This document shows positions 25,769-34,064 of a DNA stretch of 64,000 bases, in pieces. A model generated the notes under the pieces. The model ran no database searches and was not told where the DNA came from. It worked only from the letters and a program-made list of their open reading frames with translations. This DNA is from Paenibacillus sp. SYP-B4298. GTDB taxonomy: Bacteria; Bacillota; Bacilli; Paenibacillales; Paenibacillaceae. The stretch covers positions 4,906,501 to 4,970,500 of the forward strand of contig NZ_CP115484.1 of assembly GCF_027627475.1 (NCBI RefSeq), given 5' to 3'. Numbering within the stretch: position 1 is the first letter of the stretch; the number at the start of each line of letters is the position of its first letter. The position numbers and the translations under genes are program-made.

Positions 25769-26668
25769 TCAGCCGATCATAGCAGCGGCCTGGCGTTCAA
25801 GCTGCAGCAGCTCATGACGCACTCGAACCACCTCGCCAATTACGATCAATGCCGGGTTGTCGAGCCGAACCGCTGCAGCCAGTTGATGCATTGATTCCAG
25901 CACCCCTGTATAGACCCGCTCCTTGCCGGTTGTCCCGCGCTCGATCAGTGCGATCGGCGTCGACGCAGGCTTGCCATGCTTCAGCAATTCCTCGCCAATC
26001 TCCCGGATCTGGCTGACTCCCATATAGATCGCCAATGTATCGACACCGTGCGCCAGCAGATCCCAGCGAACCGGCTTCGTGCTGCCATGACATCGACTGC
26101 CTGTGACACAGGCGAAGGAGGCGGCATAGCCGCGATGCGTAAGCGGAATCGACGCCGATGCCGCAGCGCCTGCCGCAGAGGTAATCCCCGGTACAATCTC
26201 GCACAGGATGCCATGGGCAGACAACGCCAGCGCTTCCTCGCTTCCGCGCCCAAAGATAAGCGGATCGCCGCCCTTGAGCCGGACGACGTCCCGACCCTCC
26301 AACGCATAGCTAACGAGCGTCCGATTGATCTGCTCCTGAGACATCGCATGGTGTCCCGGCGCCTTGCCGCAGTAGACACGCAGCGCATCTCCCCTGGCAT
26401 ACTGGAGCAGTTCGCTATTAACCAGCCGATCGTATAGAATGACATCTGCCCGCTCGATACAGCGCAGCGCCTTGATCGTAATCAATTCGGGATCGCCCGG
26501 GCCGGCGCCGACGATACTGACCTTGCCCGGTGCTACACTCGCCGATGTATCCGTTCCTCCAAGTCTCGCCTGTTCCGTCCCTCCGAAACACGTCTGTTCC
26601 GCCCCTTCCACGCCCATAATCCGCACGATCGGCTTTAAGGACTCCATGTGTTCTCCACCGCCTCTCAT
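25769..26668 (-). CDS. cobA: Uroporphyrinogen-III C-methyltransferase
   Basis: SAM-dependent methyltransferase (SUMT) making precorrin-2, the precursor of the siroheme used by the nitrite reductase encoded in the same operon. The core begins after a 45-residue N-terminal extension: VSIVGAGPGDPELITIKA, then ILYDRLV, VRLKGGDPLIFGRGSEE and VVPGITSA-type motifs (VPGITSAAGAAASASIPLTHRG). The start ATG 26668 overlaps the nirC stop (ATGA); an in-frame ATG at 26647 behind GGAG is the alternative. It is a stand-alone SUMT: the oxidase/ferrochelatase part of siroheme synthesis is not encoded here. Confidence 0.93.
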   Translation of the reverse strand: MRGGGEHMESLKPIVRIMGVEGAEQTCFGGTEQARLGGTDTSASVAPGKVSIVGAGPGDPELITIKALRCIERADVILYDRLVNSELLQYARGDALRVYCGKAPGHHAMSQEQINRTLVSYALEGRDVVRLKGGDPLIFGRGSEEALALSAHGILCEIVPGITSAAGAAASASIPLTHRGYAASFACVTGSRCHGSTKPVRWDLLAHGVDTLAIYMGVSQIREIGEELLKHGKPASTPIALIERGTTGKERVYTGVLESMHQLAAAVRLDNPALIVIGEVVRVRHELLQLERQAAAMIG

Positions 26669-27537
26669 AGGCTCTTCTCCACAGCCTGGAGCGACTGCAG
26701 CGACTCCGTCTTGCGCCCCTCCTGACTGCTGCGGGCAATGGTCGCCGTCTTCGTCTTATGGGACAGATAGAACAGCACACCTGTGAACAGCATGCCGCCG
26801 ATAAAGTTGCCCACCAACACCGGAAGCTGATTCCACAGCCACCAGTCGCCCATCGTAATATCCGCTCCGAGCATCATGCCTGCGGGGATGACGAACATAT
26901 TGACCACCGCGTGCTCGAAGCCCTGAGCGAAAAAGGTGAGAATCGGCAGCCACATGGCTACAATTTTGCCTGCGGTAGACTTGGAGGTCATCGCCATCAC
27001 AACGCCGAGCGTCACCATCCAGTTACATAGAATCGCCTTAATCACTACCAGCCCCATGCCGCTTGCCCCCATCGTCTTGTAGCCAAGCGTCTTGGTCTCG
27101 CTGATCTGGATCAGCATCTGAACTAGCGGGTGGCTCATATCCGTGCCCATCTTTGTAATCGTCAATCCGTACAGCACCGCATATACAGCGCAACCCAGCA
27201 GATGGCCGGCGATGACCCAGAAGTAGTTCGCCAGCATGCCGCCAAGCGATGCCCGGCGCTCTATCACAGCCAGCGGGATGAGCGCGAAGCTGCCGGTCAC
27301 CAGCTCCAGGCCGAGGAGGACGATCATGACGAACCCGACCGGGAAGATGACCGCCCCCGTCAAGCCGATCGAGGTCTGGCTTGTCGCCGTAAAAGCTAGT
27401 GTGGTGGCACAGGCCAGAATGGCACCGGCCAAAAATCCCCGGACGAGCATCTGCTTCACGCTGAGCGCTGCCTTGCCGCCACCTGCCTCGATCATGGTGT
27501 CTAATAGCTCGGTTGGCTTAACATAGTCCATATCCAT
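26665..27537 (-). CDS. nirC: Formate/nitrite transporter family protein, nitrite channel
   Basis: FNT-family membrane channel of 290 residues with six helices. Family marks include the N-terminal KPTELLDTM, LELVTGSFALIPLAV in the third helix region and the second-half GFEHAVVNMFVIP with the central His. Context (nirB-nirD before, cobA after) points to nitrite import or export for assimilation rather than formate. It begins 38 bp after nirD, with AAGGGG near the start, and overlaps cobA. Confidence 0.92.
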   Translation of the reverse strand: MDMDYVKPTELLDTMIEAGGGKAALSVKQMLVRGFLAGAILACATTLAFTATSQTSIGLTGAVIFPVGFVMIVLLGLELVTGSFALIPLAVIERRASLGGMLANYFWVIAGHLLGCAVYAVLYGLTITKMGTDMSHPLVQMLIQISETKTLGYKTMGASGMGLVVIKAILCNWMVTLGVVMAMTSKSTAGKIVAMWLPILTFFAQGFEHAVVNMFVIPAGMMLGADITMGDWWLWNQLPVLVGNFIGGMLFTGVLFYLSHKTKTATIARSSQEGRKTESLQSLQAVEKSL

Positions 27538-27575
27538 TCATCCCCTTGACAACAATGTATGAGGCCTTGAGTAGG

Positions 27576-27890
27576 TTACAGCTTGATATATACGCTGCCG
27601 CTAGCACGATCCACTTCAGTAGGATACGTGGGAACACAGCCTTCATCCGGCTCATGCACCTGTCCTGTATGCAGATCGATACGCCAATCATGGAGCGGAC
27701 AGTGAACCGATGAGCCGCAGACCATCCCCTCCGACAGCTTGCCGCCCTTATGCGGACAACGATTTTCCACAGCCCGAATGGTGCCGTCGCTCAAGCGAAA
27801 TACCGCCAATTCTGTATCCCCCACGTGCAGGATGCGTGCGCCCTTTGCGTCAATGTCCCCGATGTCTCCGATCTTCACCTTGTTACTCAT
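27576..27890 (-). CDS. nirD: Nitrite reductase (NADH) small subunit
   Basis: Rieske-type small subunit of 104 residues, partner of NirB. The [2Fe-2S] ligand motifs are both intact: NRCPHKGG (Cys-X-His) and VHCPLHDW (Cys-X2-His). It lies 10 bp after nirB. Many NirD proteins lack these ligands and are Rieske-like only; this one keeps all four, so it may carry a real cluster. Confidence 0.95.
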   Translation of the reverse strand: MSNKVKIGDIGDIDAKGARILHVGDTELAVFRLSDGTIRAVENRCPHKGGKLSEGMVCGSSVHCPLHDWRIDLHTGQVHEPDEGCVPTYPTEVDRASGSVYIKL

Positions 27891-27900
27891 GAGCGGCCTC

Positions 27901-30342
27901 CTAACCTGTCACTGGCTGTACATGTGCCAGCGGCTCGAAATTTTTGCGCAGATGTTCGTGTTCAATAATTTCCCGCCATGGATCGCGCGTATGGCTCAGC
28001 GTCTTCTCGATGCGTGCTACCAGCGCAGCCCGGTCCTCTGGCTTCTCCAGCGCCGTCTTCACCGCATCGAGTCCGACACGCTCCACCCAATGCGCCGTCC
28101 GCTCGTTCCAGCTCGCATTCTCCCGGTAATATTGCAGGAAAGCTCCGGTCCATTCCACCACCTCATCCTCGGTCTTGACCGTGCAGAGCAGCTCTGAGGC
28201 TCTGACCTTGATGCCGCCATTGCCGCCGATATACAGCTCCCAGCCGCCATCGATCGCGATGACCCCCAGATCCTTGATCGTGGACTCCGCGCAGTTGCGG
28301 GGACAACCGGACACTGCCAGCTTCACCTTCGCCGGCGCGTCGAGACGCTCGAATGCCTTCTCCAGCCGGATGCCCATCCCGATCGAGTCCTGCGTTCCGA
28401 AGCGGCAGAACGTGTTGCCAACGCATGTCTTGACGGTACGAAGCATCTTGCCGTAGGCATGCCCCGAAGGCATATCCAGCTCCTCCCATATCTTCGGCAG
28501 GTCTTCCTTCTTCACACCGAGCAGGTCGAGGCGCTGTCCCCCGGTGAATTTGACCATCGGCACATCGTATTTCTCCGCGACAGCCGCTATCTTCTTCAGA
28601 TCGCTCGGAGAGGTCACGCCGCCATAGATGCGGGGCACGACCGAGTAGGTGCCGTCCTTCTGAATGTTGGCATGGTACCGCTCATTCGTGAATCTGGATT
28701 CCTTCTCATCCTGGTACTCACCCGGCCACAGCATACCCAGGTAGTAATTCAACGCCGGACGGCATTTGGAACAGCCCTCAGCAGTCCGCCATTCCATCAC
28801 ATGGATAACTTCCTTGACGGAGCGAAGCCCCATCGACTGGATGCCCTCCACGATCTCCTCGCGAGTATGCGTCGTACAGCCACAGATTCCCTCCTTCATC
28901 GGCTCGCCAGCCGCATCGCCGGCATAGAGCTGGAGCAGCCCCTCCACCAGTGGCTTACAGCCCCCGCAAGAGCCTGACGCCTTCGTACAAGCCTTGATGT
29001 CCGCCACCGTGTTGCAGCCCTTCTCCGTAATCGCCCCGGCGATCGCCGCCTTGGCGACCCCGTTGCAGCCGCAGACGATCTCGTCGTCTGGCATCGCCGC
29101 CAGCCGCGCTGTCATAGAGCCGCCGACATTGCTTGAACCGCCGCCATAAGCCGCGCCAAGCAACAGCTCCTGCTCGCGCCCCTCCACAGACTCGCCGCTG
29201 CGTATGAGCGAGAACAAGGAGGCGCCATCTGTGGTATCTCCGAACAGCACAGCCCCCATCAGCTTGCCGTCCCGCAGCACAAGCTTCTTATAATAGCCGT
29301 TCACTTCATCCTGGAACCGCAACGAGCGCGTTCCCGGCGCATCCCCATATTGTCCTGCGGAGAAGACATCGACACCGGACACCTTGAGCTTGGTTGAGGT
29401 GACCGAGCCTTTATAGCCAGCCGTCTCCACGCCTGCCAGCCGCTTGGCCAGCACCGCGCCCTGCTCATACAGCGGAGCAACCAGGCCATAGGAGATGCCG
29501 TTATGCTCGGCGCACTCGCCTACCGCATAGATATGAGGCTCACTCGTTTCCATGAAATCATTGACTACGATTCCGCGCTGAACCTCGATCCCTGCAGAGC
29601 GAGCCAATTGAACATTGGGCCGGATGCCGACTGCCATGACGACCAGATCGCAAGCGAGCTGACTGCCATCCTGAAACTTCAGCCCCTCCACGCGCTTCTT
29701 GCCTATGATGCCTGCCGTCTGCTTCTGCAGGAGAAACTTCATGCCCTGCGCCTCCAGCTCCCGCTGCAGCATCAGCGCCGCTGTCTGGTCAAGCTGCCGC
29801 TCCATGAGATAGGGGTTGATGTGAATAACGCTGACATCCATACCCAGATGAAGCAGGCCACGGGCTGCCTCCAGGCCAAGCAAGCCTCCGCCGATGACAG
29901 CCGCCCGCCTGTAGCGGCGCGAAGCCTCCATCATCGTCTCGCAGTCCTTGATGTCACGGAAGCCAATCACCCCTTCCTTGTCCGCACCGGGAATCGGCAG
30001 CATGAACGGATTGGAACCTGTGGCAACAATTAACTCGTCATATCGCACCTCGCGACCGCGCGCAGAGCGCACGATCCGGCGGTCCTTGTCAATCTCCGTC
30101 ACGGCATCTCCCGTGTACAGTTGGATGCGGTGCTCCTTATACCAATTCCAATCGTTCATAATGATTTCCTGCATATTCGCGCCGCCTGCCAGTACGGAAG
30201 ACAGCATAATGCGGTTGTAATTCGGATGAGGCTCTGCCCCAAACACTGTTATTTCATAAGCTTCCGGAGCCAGCTTGAGTACATTCTCCAGCATGCTGAT
30301 TCCCGCCATCCCATTGCCTACCAGCACCAGTTGTTTCGCCAT
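27901..30342 (-). CDS. nirB: Nitrite reductase (NADH) large subunit
   Basis: Cytoplasmic enzyme of 813 residues reducing nitrite to ammonium with NADH. Domains in order: FAD/NADH oxidoreductase (1-310; VLVGNGMAGISMLENV, AVIGGGLLGLEAARGL), a BFD-type [2Fe-2S] domain (CGCNGV, then CGGCKPLVEGLL), a second cysteine-rich segment near 505-545 (CGCTT, CSKCRPALNYYLG), the ferredoxin-like half domain, and the siroheme/[4Fe-4S] domain (CVGNTFCRFG, CPRNCAEST, four Cys). Full length. GGGGAGG precedes ATG. The transcript starts about 200 nt upstream and carries the antitermination leader described separately. Confidence 0.96.
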   Translation of the reverse strand: MAKQLVLVGNGMAGISMLENVLKLAPEAYEITVFGAEPHPNYNRIMLSSVLAGGANMQEIIMNDWNWYKEHRIQLYTGDAVTEIDKDRRIVRSARGREVRYDELIVATGSNPFMLPIPGADKEGVIGFRDIKDCETMMEASRRYRRAAVIGGGLLGLEAARGLLHLGMDVSVIHINPYLMERQLDQTAALMLQRELEAQGMKFLLQKQTAGIIGKKRVEGLKFQDGSQLACDLVVMAVGIRPNVQLARSAGIEVQRGIVVNDFMETSEPHIYAVGECAEHNGISYGLVAPLYEQGAVLAKRLAGVETAGYKGSVTSTKLKVSGVDVFSAGQYGDAPGTRSLRFQDEVNGYYKKLVLRDGKLMGAVLFGDTTDGASLFSLIRSGESVEGREQELLLGAAYGGGSSNVGGSMTARLAAMPDDEIVCGCNGVAKAAIAGAITEKGCNTVADIKACTKASGSCGGCKPLVEGLLQLYAGDAAGEPMKEGICGCTTHTREEIVEGIQSMGLRSVKEVIHVMEWRTAEGCSKCRPALNYYLGMLWPGEYQDEKESRFTNERYHANIQKDGTYSVVPRIYGGVTSPSDLKKIAAVAEKYDVPMVKFTGGQRLDLLGVKKEDLPKIWEELDMPSGHAYGKMLRTVKTCVGNTFCRFGTQDSIGMGIRLEKAFERLDAPAKVKLAVSGCPRNCAESTIKDLGVIAIDGGWELYIGGNGGIKVRASELLCTVKTEDEVVEWTGAFLQYYRENASWNERTAHWVERVGLDAVKTALEKPEDRAALVARIEKTLSHTRDPWREIIEHEHLRKNFEPLAHVQPVTG

Positions 30343-30425
30343 TCTCGCTTCCTCCCCCTCGTTGAAGCGTCCCGCTCTGCGGTACGTCGTCTCTGACTTC
30401 CTTCAGATATACAGCCTCAAGCACG

Positions 30426-30519
30426 CAAAAAGCCTGCTTCGCACACGGAACTTCATCATCCGCAGTGCTCGAAACAGGCTTCATTGCCAGTTCACCGGGC
30501 ACGCCATTGTGCCCGTGAA
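30426..30519 (-). ncRNA. ANTAR-type antitermination leader of the nir operon
   Basis: Read on the minus strand, the nirB leader has hairpin P1 (stem 30509-30519 with 30491-30502, one bulge) with hexaloop AATGGC, then hairpin P2 (30486-30491 with 30474-30479, one mismatch) with hexaloop AATGAA. Both loops have A at position 1 and G at position 4, the signature of ANTAR RNA targets. The 3' arm of P2 is also the 5' arm of an intrinsic terminator: AAGCCTG (30475-30481 reversed) pairs with CAGGCTT at 30430-30436, followed by a T run at 30426-30430. P2 and the terminator therefore exclude one another. The gene for an ANTAR protein lies divergently upstream. Confidence 0.85.
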
Positions 30520-30548
30520 GCTATGTGGTTAAAGTGGATGGCTTAACT

Positions 30549-30575
30549 ATAATACACACCAAAACAATATGTCAA
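30549..30575 (-). promoter_or_regulatory. nir operon promoter
   Basis: On the minus strand TTGACA (30570-30575) is followed by TATTAT (30549-30554; 15-bp spacer) or TATAGT (30546-30551; 18-bp spacer). Transcription would start near 30540, just before the two-hairpin leader. No separate activator site was recognised. Confidence 0.6.
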
Positions 30576-30727
30576 TATATCTAACATTAAAAATCACTAC
30601 CTATTCAAAAAACTGTGATTTGTGTTATATTAACTAACAAATACAATGGAGCTTCTGCGCTCCACGCTGCCGCCGCGATGCCACGCATCAGGCAGAACGC
30701 TTGCAGGTTGAGGAGGCTTGATTTCTT

Positions 30728-31327
30728 ATGCGTTCTTTGTTTATTATACATCCACAGGACCAGGAAGCCACAGCCAGTCGGGATCGGTCATCACGAGCAG
30801 AGCAGCCCGAGCACCGACTGGCAGCCTTCGGCTACCATGTCGTCATCTCCCGGAACGGAGCAGCTCTGGAACCGGCATCGCTTGATGCGGATGCTGTAAT
30901 CCTGCATCTGCCGCTCGGGGAGATCGGCGCATGCAGCGCCAAGCTGAATGCATTACGTCCTCTTCCATTGCTATGGTGGTGCTCTTCTGTCACTGCCGCC
31001 GCCTCGGCTGCATTTTGCGAGGATGAGCTGCTAATAGACGGCATTCTGGCTCCCACAATGGGCGAGAGCGAGCTGCATTGGGCGCTGCATCTGGGCGCCA
31101 AGCACTTCATGCAGCGCCAGCAATGGGCACAAGAACGCACCGAGCTGCTCTCTCGGCTGGAGGAACGCAAATGGATTGATATGGCGAAGAGCATTCTGTG
31201 CAAGGTGAACGGCATTTCCGAGGCTGAAGCCTACGATATGCTGCGCAAGCGGGCCATGAACGACCGCAAGCGAATCGTCGATGTAGCGACCGCCATCGTG
31301 CAGGCGCATCACATATTAAAGGCCTAG
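30728..31327 (+). CDS. ANTAR-domain transcription antiterminator, NasT-like
   Basis: RNA-binding antiterminator of 199 residues. An N-terminal receiver-like half (about 1-125) has no clear phospho-acceptor signature. The C-terminal ANTAR domain (about 140-199) has WIDMAKSILCKVNGISEAEA, the YDMLRKRAMNDRKRIVDVA helix pair and the terminal hydrophobic IVQAHHIL. GAGGAGG lies eleven bases before ATG. Divergent from nirB, whose leader holds a matching two-hairpin target. In characterised systems a NasS-type nitrate sensor controls NasT; no NasS gene is visible here. The probable role is to let nir transcription pass the leader terminator. Confidence 0.88.
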   Translation: MRSLFIIHPQDQEATASRDRSSRAEQPEHRLAAFGYHVVISRNGAALEPASLDADAVILHLPLGEIGACSAKLNALRPLPLLWWCSSVTAAASAAFCEDELLIDGILAPTMGESELHWALHLGAKHFMQRQQWAQERTELLSRLEERKWIDMAKSILCKVNGISEAEAYDMLRKRAMNDRKRIVDVATAIVQAHHILKA

Positions 31328-31385
31328 TCGGTGTGATACGATGATATAGTAGAGAAATAAGGAGAGAAACAAGGAGGTCGGACAT

Positions 31386-32447
31386 ATGATCCACTGGCTC
31401 AAAGAGATCGGGCGCGGCAAGCGTGGCGCCCGTGATTTAACCTATGATGAAGCGCTGCAGGCCGCAGATGCCATCCTGACCGGCAAGGCTACCCCTGCGC
31501 AGATCGGCGCCTTCTTCCTCGCGGAACGCATCAAGATGGAGAGCGTCGAGGAGCTGGCAGCCTTCGCAGACATCTGCCGCAGCCATGCGGCGCGCACTGT
31601 TCACCCCGGCAGCCTCGACTGCGCCGGCCCTTACGATGGACGGGCGAAGTCCTTCATGGCCACCTTCGCCACCGCCTTTGTGCTGGCGGCTGCAGGACAG
31701 CGGGTGACCCTGCACGGTATGCCCTCGCTTCCTCCCAAGTGGGGCGTGACACCTGTCGATTTGCTGCGCGAATTGGGCGTAGACGCCGCCACCTTGCCCG
31801 TAGAGCAGGCAATACGCACAGCTACAGATACCGGCGTGTTGTTCGCATCCGCCGAGCAATGGTGTCCGCCGCTGCTCAGCCTGCGGAGCATCCGGGAAGA
31901 GCTGGGTATGCGTACCGTGCTGAATACAGCAGAAAAACTGGTCGATTACGGACAGTCCCCCTACATCGTATTTGGCGTGTTCCACAATACGGTGTTCGAG
32001 CGCATGTCATCCCTGATCAGCCGACTCGGGTACGAGCGCGGGCTGATTGTGCAGGGCGCAGAAGGATCAGAGGACCTCTTCATCCATCGCCCGACGCGCA
32101 CCTACCGGGTCGAGAACGGCGAGGCGCACCTGCAGGTCATCAACCCGGAGGCATACGGGCTGGAGCAAGAGCCGCCGGAGCTGGCGTGGGATGCGGCACT
32201 GCAATTGGCGACCACACGGGAGGTACTGCAGGGCACAGCCCATATGGCGTTCGTTCATCAGGTGCTGCTGAATGCCGCCGTCCGCCTGGAGCTGACCGGG
32301 CGAGCCAGCTCGGTCGAGGAGGGCATCTACACATGCAAAGCACTGCTCGACAGCGGCGAGCCCTGGCGACTGTTCCAGCGCTGGCAGCAATCGCTGCAGC
32401 CCAAGACGGCGGCTGAGGGTGTCGCACAGCAGGCGCTTCAACCGTAA
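31386..32447 (+). CDS. Anthranilate phosphoribosyltransferase-like (TrpD2/YbiB) protein
   Basis: TrpD-fold protein of 353 residues outside any tryptophan operon. The N-terminal helical domain (YDEALQAADAILTGKATPAQIGAF) matches the family. The pyrophosphate-binding loop region is atypical: LDCAGPYDGRAKSFMATFATAFV replaces the D-x-x-GTGGD motif of true TrpD, as in YbiB/TrpD2 proteins, which have been described as nucleic-acid binding. AAGGAGG lies eight bases before ATG, 58 bp after the ANTAR gene, so the two are co-transcribed. A link to nitrite/nitrate control is implied by position only. Confidence 0.82.
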   Translation: MIHWLKEIGRGKRGARDLTYDEALQAADAILTGKATPAQIGAFFLAERIKMESVEELAAFADICRSHAARTVHPGSLDCAGPYDGRAKSFMATFATAFVLAAAGQRVTLHGMPSLPPKWGVTPVDLLRELGVDAATLPVEQAIRTATDTGVLFASAEQWCPPLLSLRSIREELGMRTVLNTAEKLVDYGQSPYIVFGVFHNTVFERMSSLISRLGYERGLIVQGAEGSEDLFIHRPTRTYRVENGEAHLQVINPEAYGLEQEPPELAWDAALQLATTREVLQGTAHMAFVHQVLLNAAVRLELTGRASSVEEGIYTCKALLDSGEPWRLFQRWQQSLQPKTAAEGVAQQALQP

Positions 32448-32612
32448 CTACCTAAGCGCCATACCGCTATTCGTTTCTTGAAGCGCATCATACCTATGCC
32501 CGTATACCAGGGACGGAACTCTAACAACTGATTGTTGCCTGCTTTGATCCGCAGACGACTGCACTGCCCTGTAGGGGCGATACAAGAACCCGCTTCACCA
32601 CAGCATACGAAG

Positions 32613-32651
32613 GGCCGGCCAGAACGCATAGACTGCGATCCGTTGCCGGCC
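32613..32651 (+). terminator. GC-rich terminator between convergent operons
   Basis: GGCCGGC (32613-32619) pairs with GCCGGCC (32645-32651), followed by TTTC. It lies between the TrpD2-like gene and the 3' end of the membrane-protein operon on the other strand. The remaining 32448-32612 stretch shows no gene. Confidence 0.5.
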
Positions 32652-32664
32652 TTTCATCATGTGG

Positions 32665-34019
32665 TTATCGTGATGAGGACGGACTCGCTTGACCCTCCCC
32701 GGAGTAGCTCATACCTAGACCGCAATAGTCGCACTCGGTTACCTCGCCCGGGTGCAGCAGGCGCTGGGCTCCGCAGCCCTGACATTTCTGGATGCGCGGC
32801 GCCGCTGATTGTCCAGGCGGGCGCGACGCCGCGCCTGCCGCGGCACCTGCTCGCACACCTGCTGCTGACGCCTTCCCGGACGAATCGGTCGCTGCTGCGT
32901 TCTCTTCCTCCCCGGCATAGGACTCCGCTCTTGAAACGGGAGCGAGCAGGCTTCCCATCCCTTCATCCTCCCCGAACAGCCCCACGACCTTAACTTCTGC
33001 ATCCACATAACCCGGGGGAGGAGTCGATGAAAAAACATGTAGCGCAGCTCGTGAATTACCCTCCATTCCCGTTCCACGCTCATCGATGCTTCCCCTGTCA
33101 GCTCACGCAAGGACACTCTGCCCCGCTGCAGCAGAGCCTCCTCGAAGTGTATGGCCGCCCCCTCCAGCTTCCGATGCTGCTGCTTGGCAAGGACGAACAG
33201 CGCGGCTGCCACACCCATCGCAAGTCCATAGACAGTCAGCACTCCTCCCAGGGCATCTCCCATGCGATAGCTATTCAGACTGAATAATGTGAACGTGACA
33301 ATAACCATATACCCTAGCGTCCGCCAATCCTCCATGCGCAGATAGCTATATCTCCGATTGCTCAGGAAGCGTATTACCCAACCGACCAGCCCAACAGGCA
33401 AGATTAATAAAACCAGCAGTGTAGTTGACCCATTCTGCGCCTTGAGCACCGCCGTTGATTGTCTGCCGCGTCTAGCAGCGCGGTCTTTCTTATTCTGGAC
33501 GGCGCACAGCGTACCATCGGGCTCGCGTTGCAGCCATACCTGATGCTCTTCCACTTGAATGGAGCAAGGAGGAAGCATTCGCGCTACCGCCATATACTCC
33601 AGCTCGTTCAAGAGGCGAATCGAGTTAGACTGGCCGCAAGCAGCCAGCCTGGACAGCGACACCCGCTCGTGTGCCTGAAGCAAGCGTGCATAGCTTTCTG
33701 CCCGCTTGTCTATACCGTGGTCCTCCCGCACACTGATTACGATCATGATCAGGCCGACCGCCAGATGAATCATCGGATCAAAGGCGGGCTCTAGAGGGAA
33801 TGCCCTGTTCGTGTAGCCGAAGCTCCATACGAATACGATCAACGCGCCTACTGCCCAATCCTTCGCTCTTAGATGCGGGTAATTGCTGCTATGCAGCAGC
33901 CGCAGCACCCACAATCCAGCAGCAACCGGCGCTGCGAAGATCGCGATTATAGTAAGCAGCCATCCAGGAAGCCACGTCCGTACACGACGCACATCCTTCA
34001 CATGAGTATCTGGTCTCAC
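32665..34019 (-). pseudogene. Frameshifted membrane/winged-helix/zinc-ribbon protein, second tandem copy
   Basis: Paralogue of the next gene upstream, broken by one base. The first frame (34019 to about 33018) encodes membrane segments, a winged-helix-like module, a second membrane set and a second module up to ELRYMFFHRLLP. The homologous continuation (PGYVDAEVKVVGLFGEDEG, then zinc ribbon KCQGCGAQRLLHPGEVTECDYCG) lies in another frame ending at 32665. The frames join at a run of five G on the plus strand (33014-33018), and one extra base would restore a 451-residue protein. A T/A6 run at 33030-33035 is a less likely site. The ribbon cysteines remain intact, so this may be a recent mutation, a phase-variable tract or a sequencing error. 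Confidence 0.8.
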
Positions 34020-34064
34020 ATGCCTCCTCCGTTCTTCCTCGCGGCATTTCTCTCGTTGGCAGCC

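Noticed and set aside
25000-26000. Any CRISPR array or tRNA gene in the window
   Set aside because: No regularly spaced direct repeats and no cloverleaf-like or TTCRANNC-type stretches were found on reading either strand.
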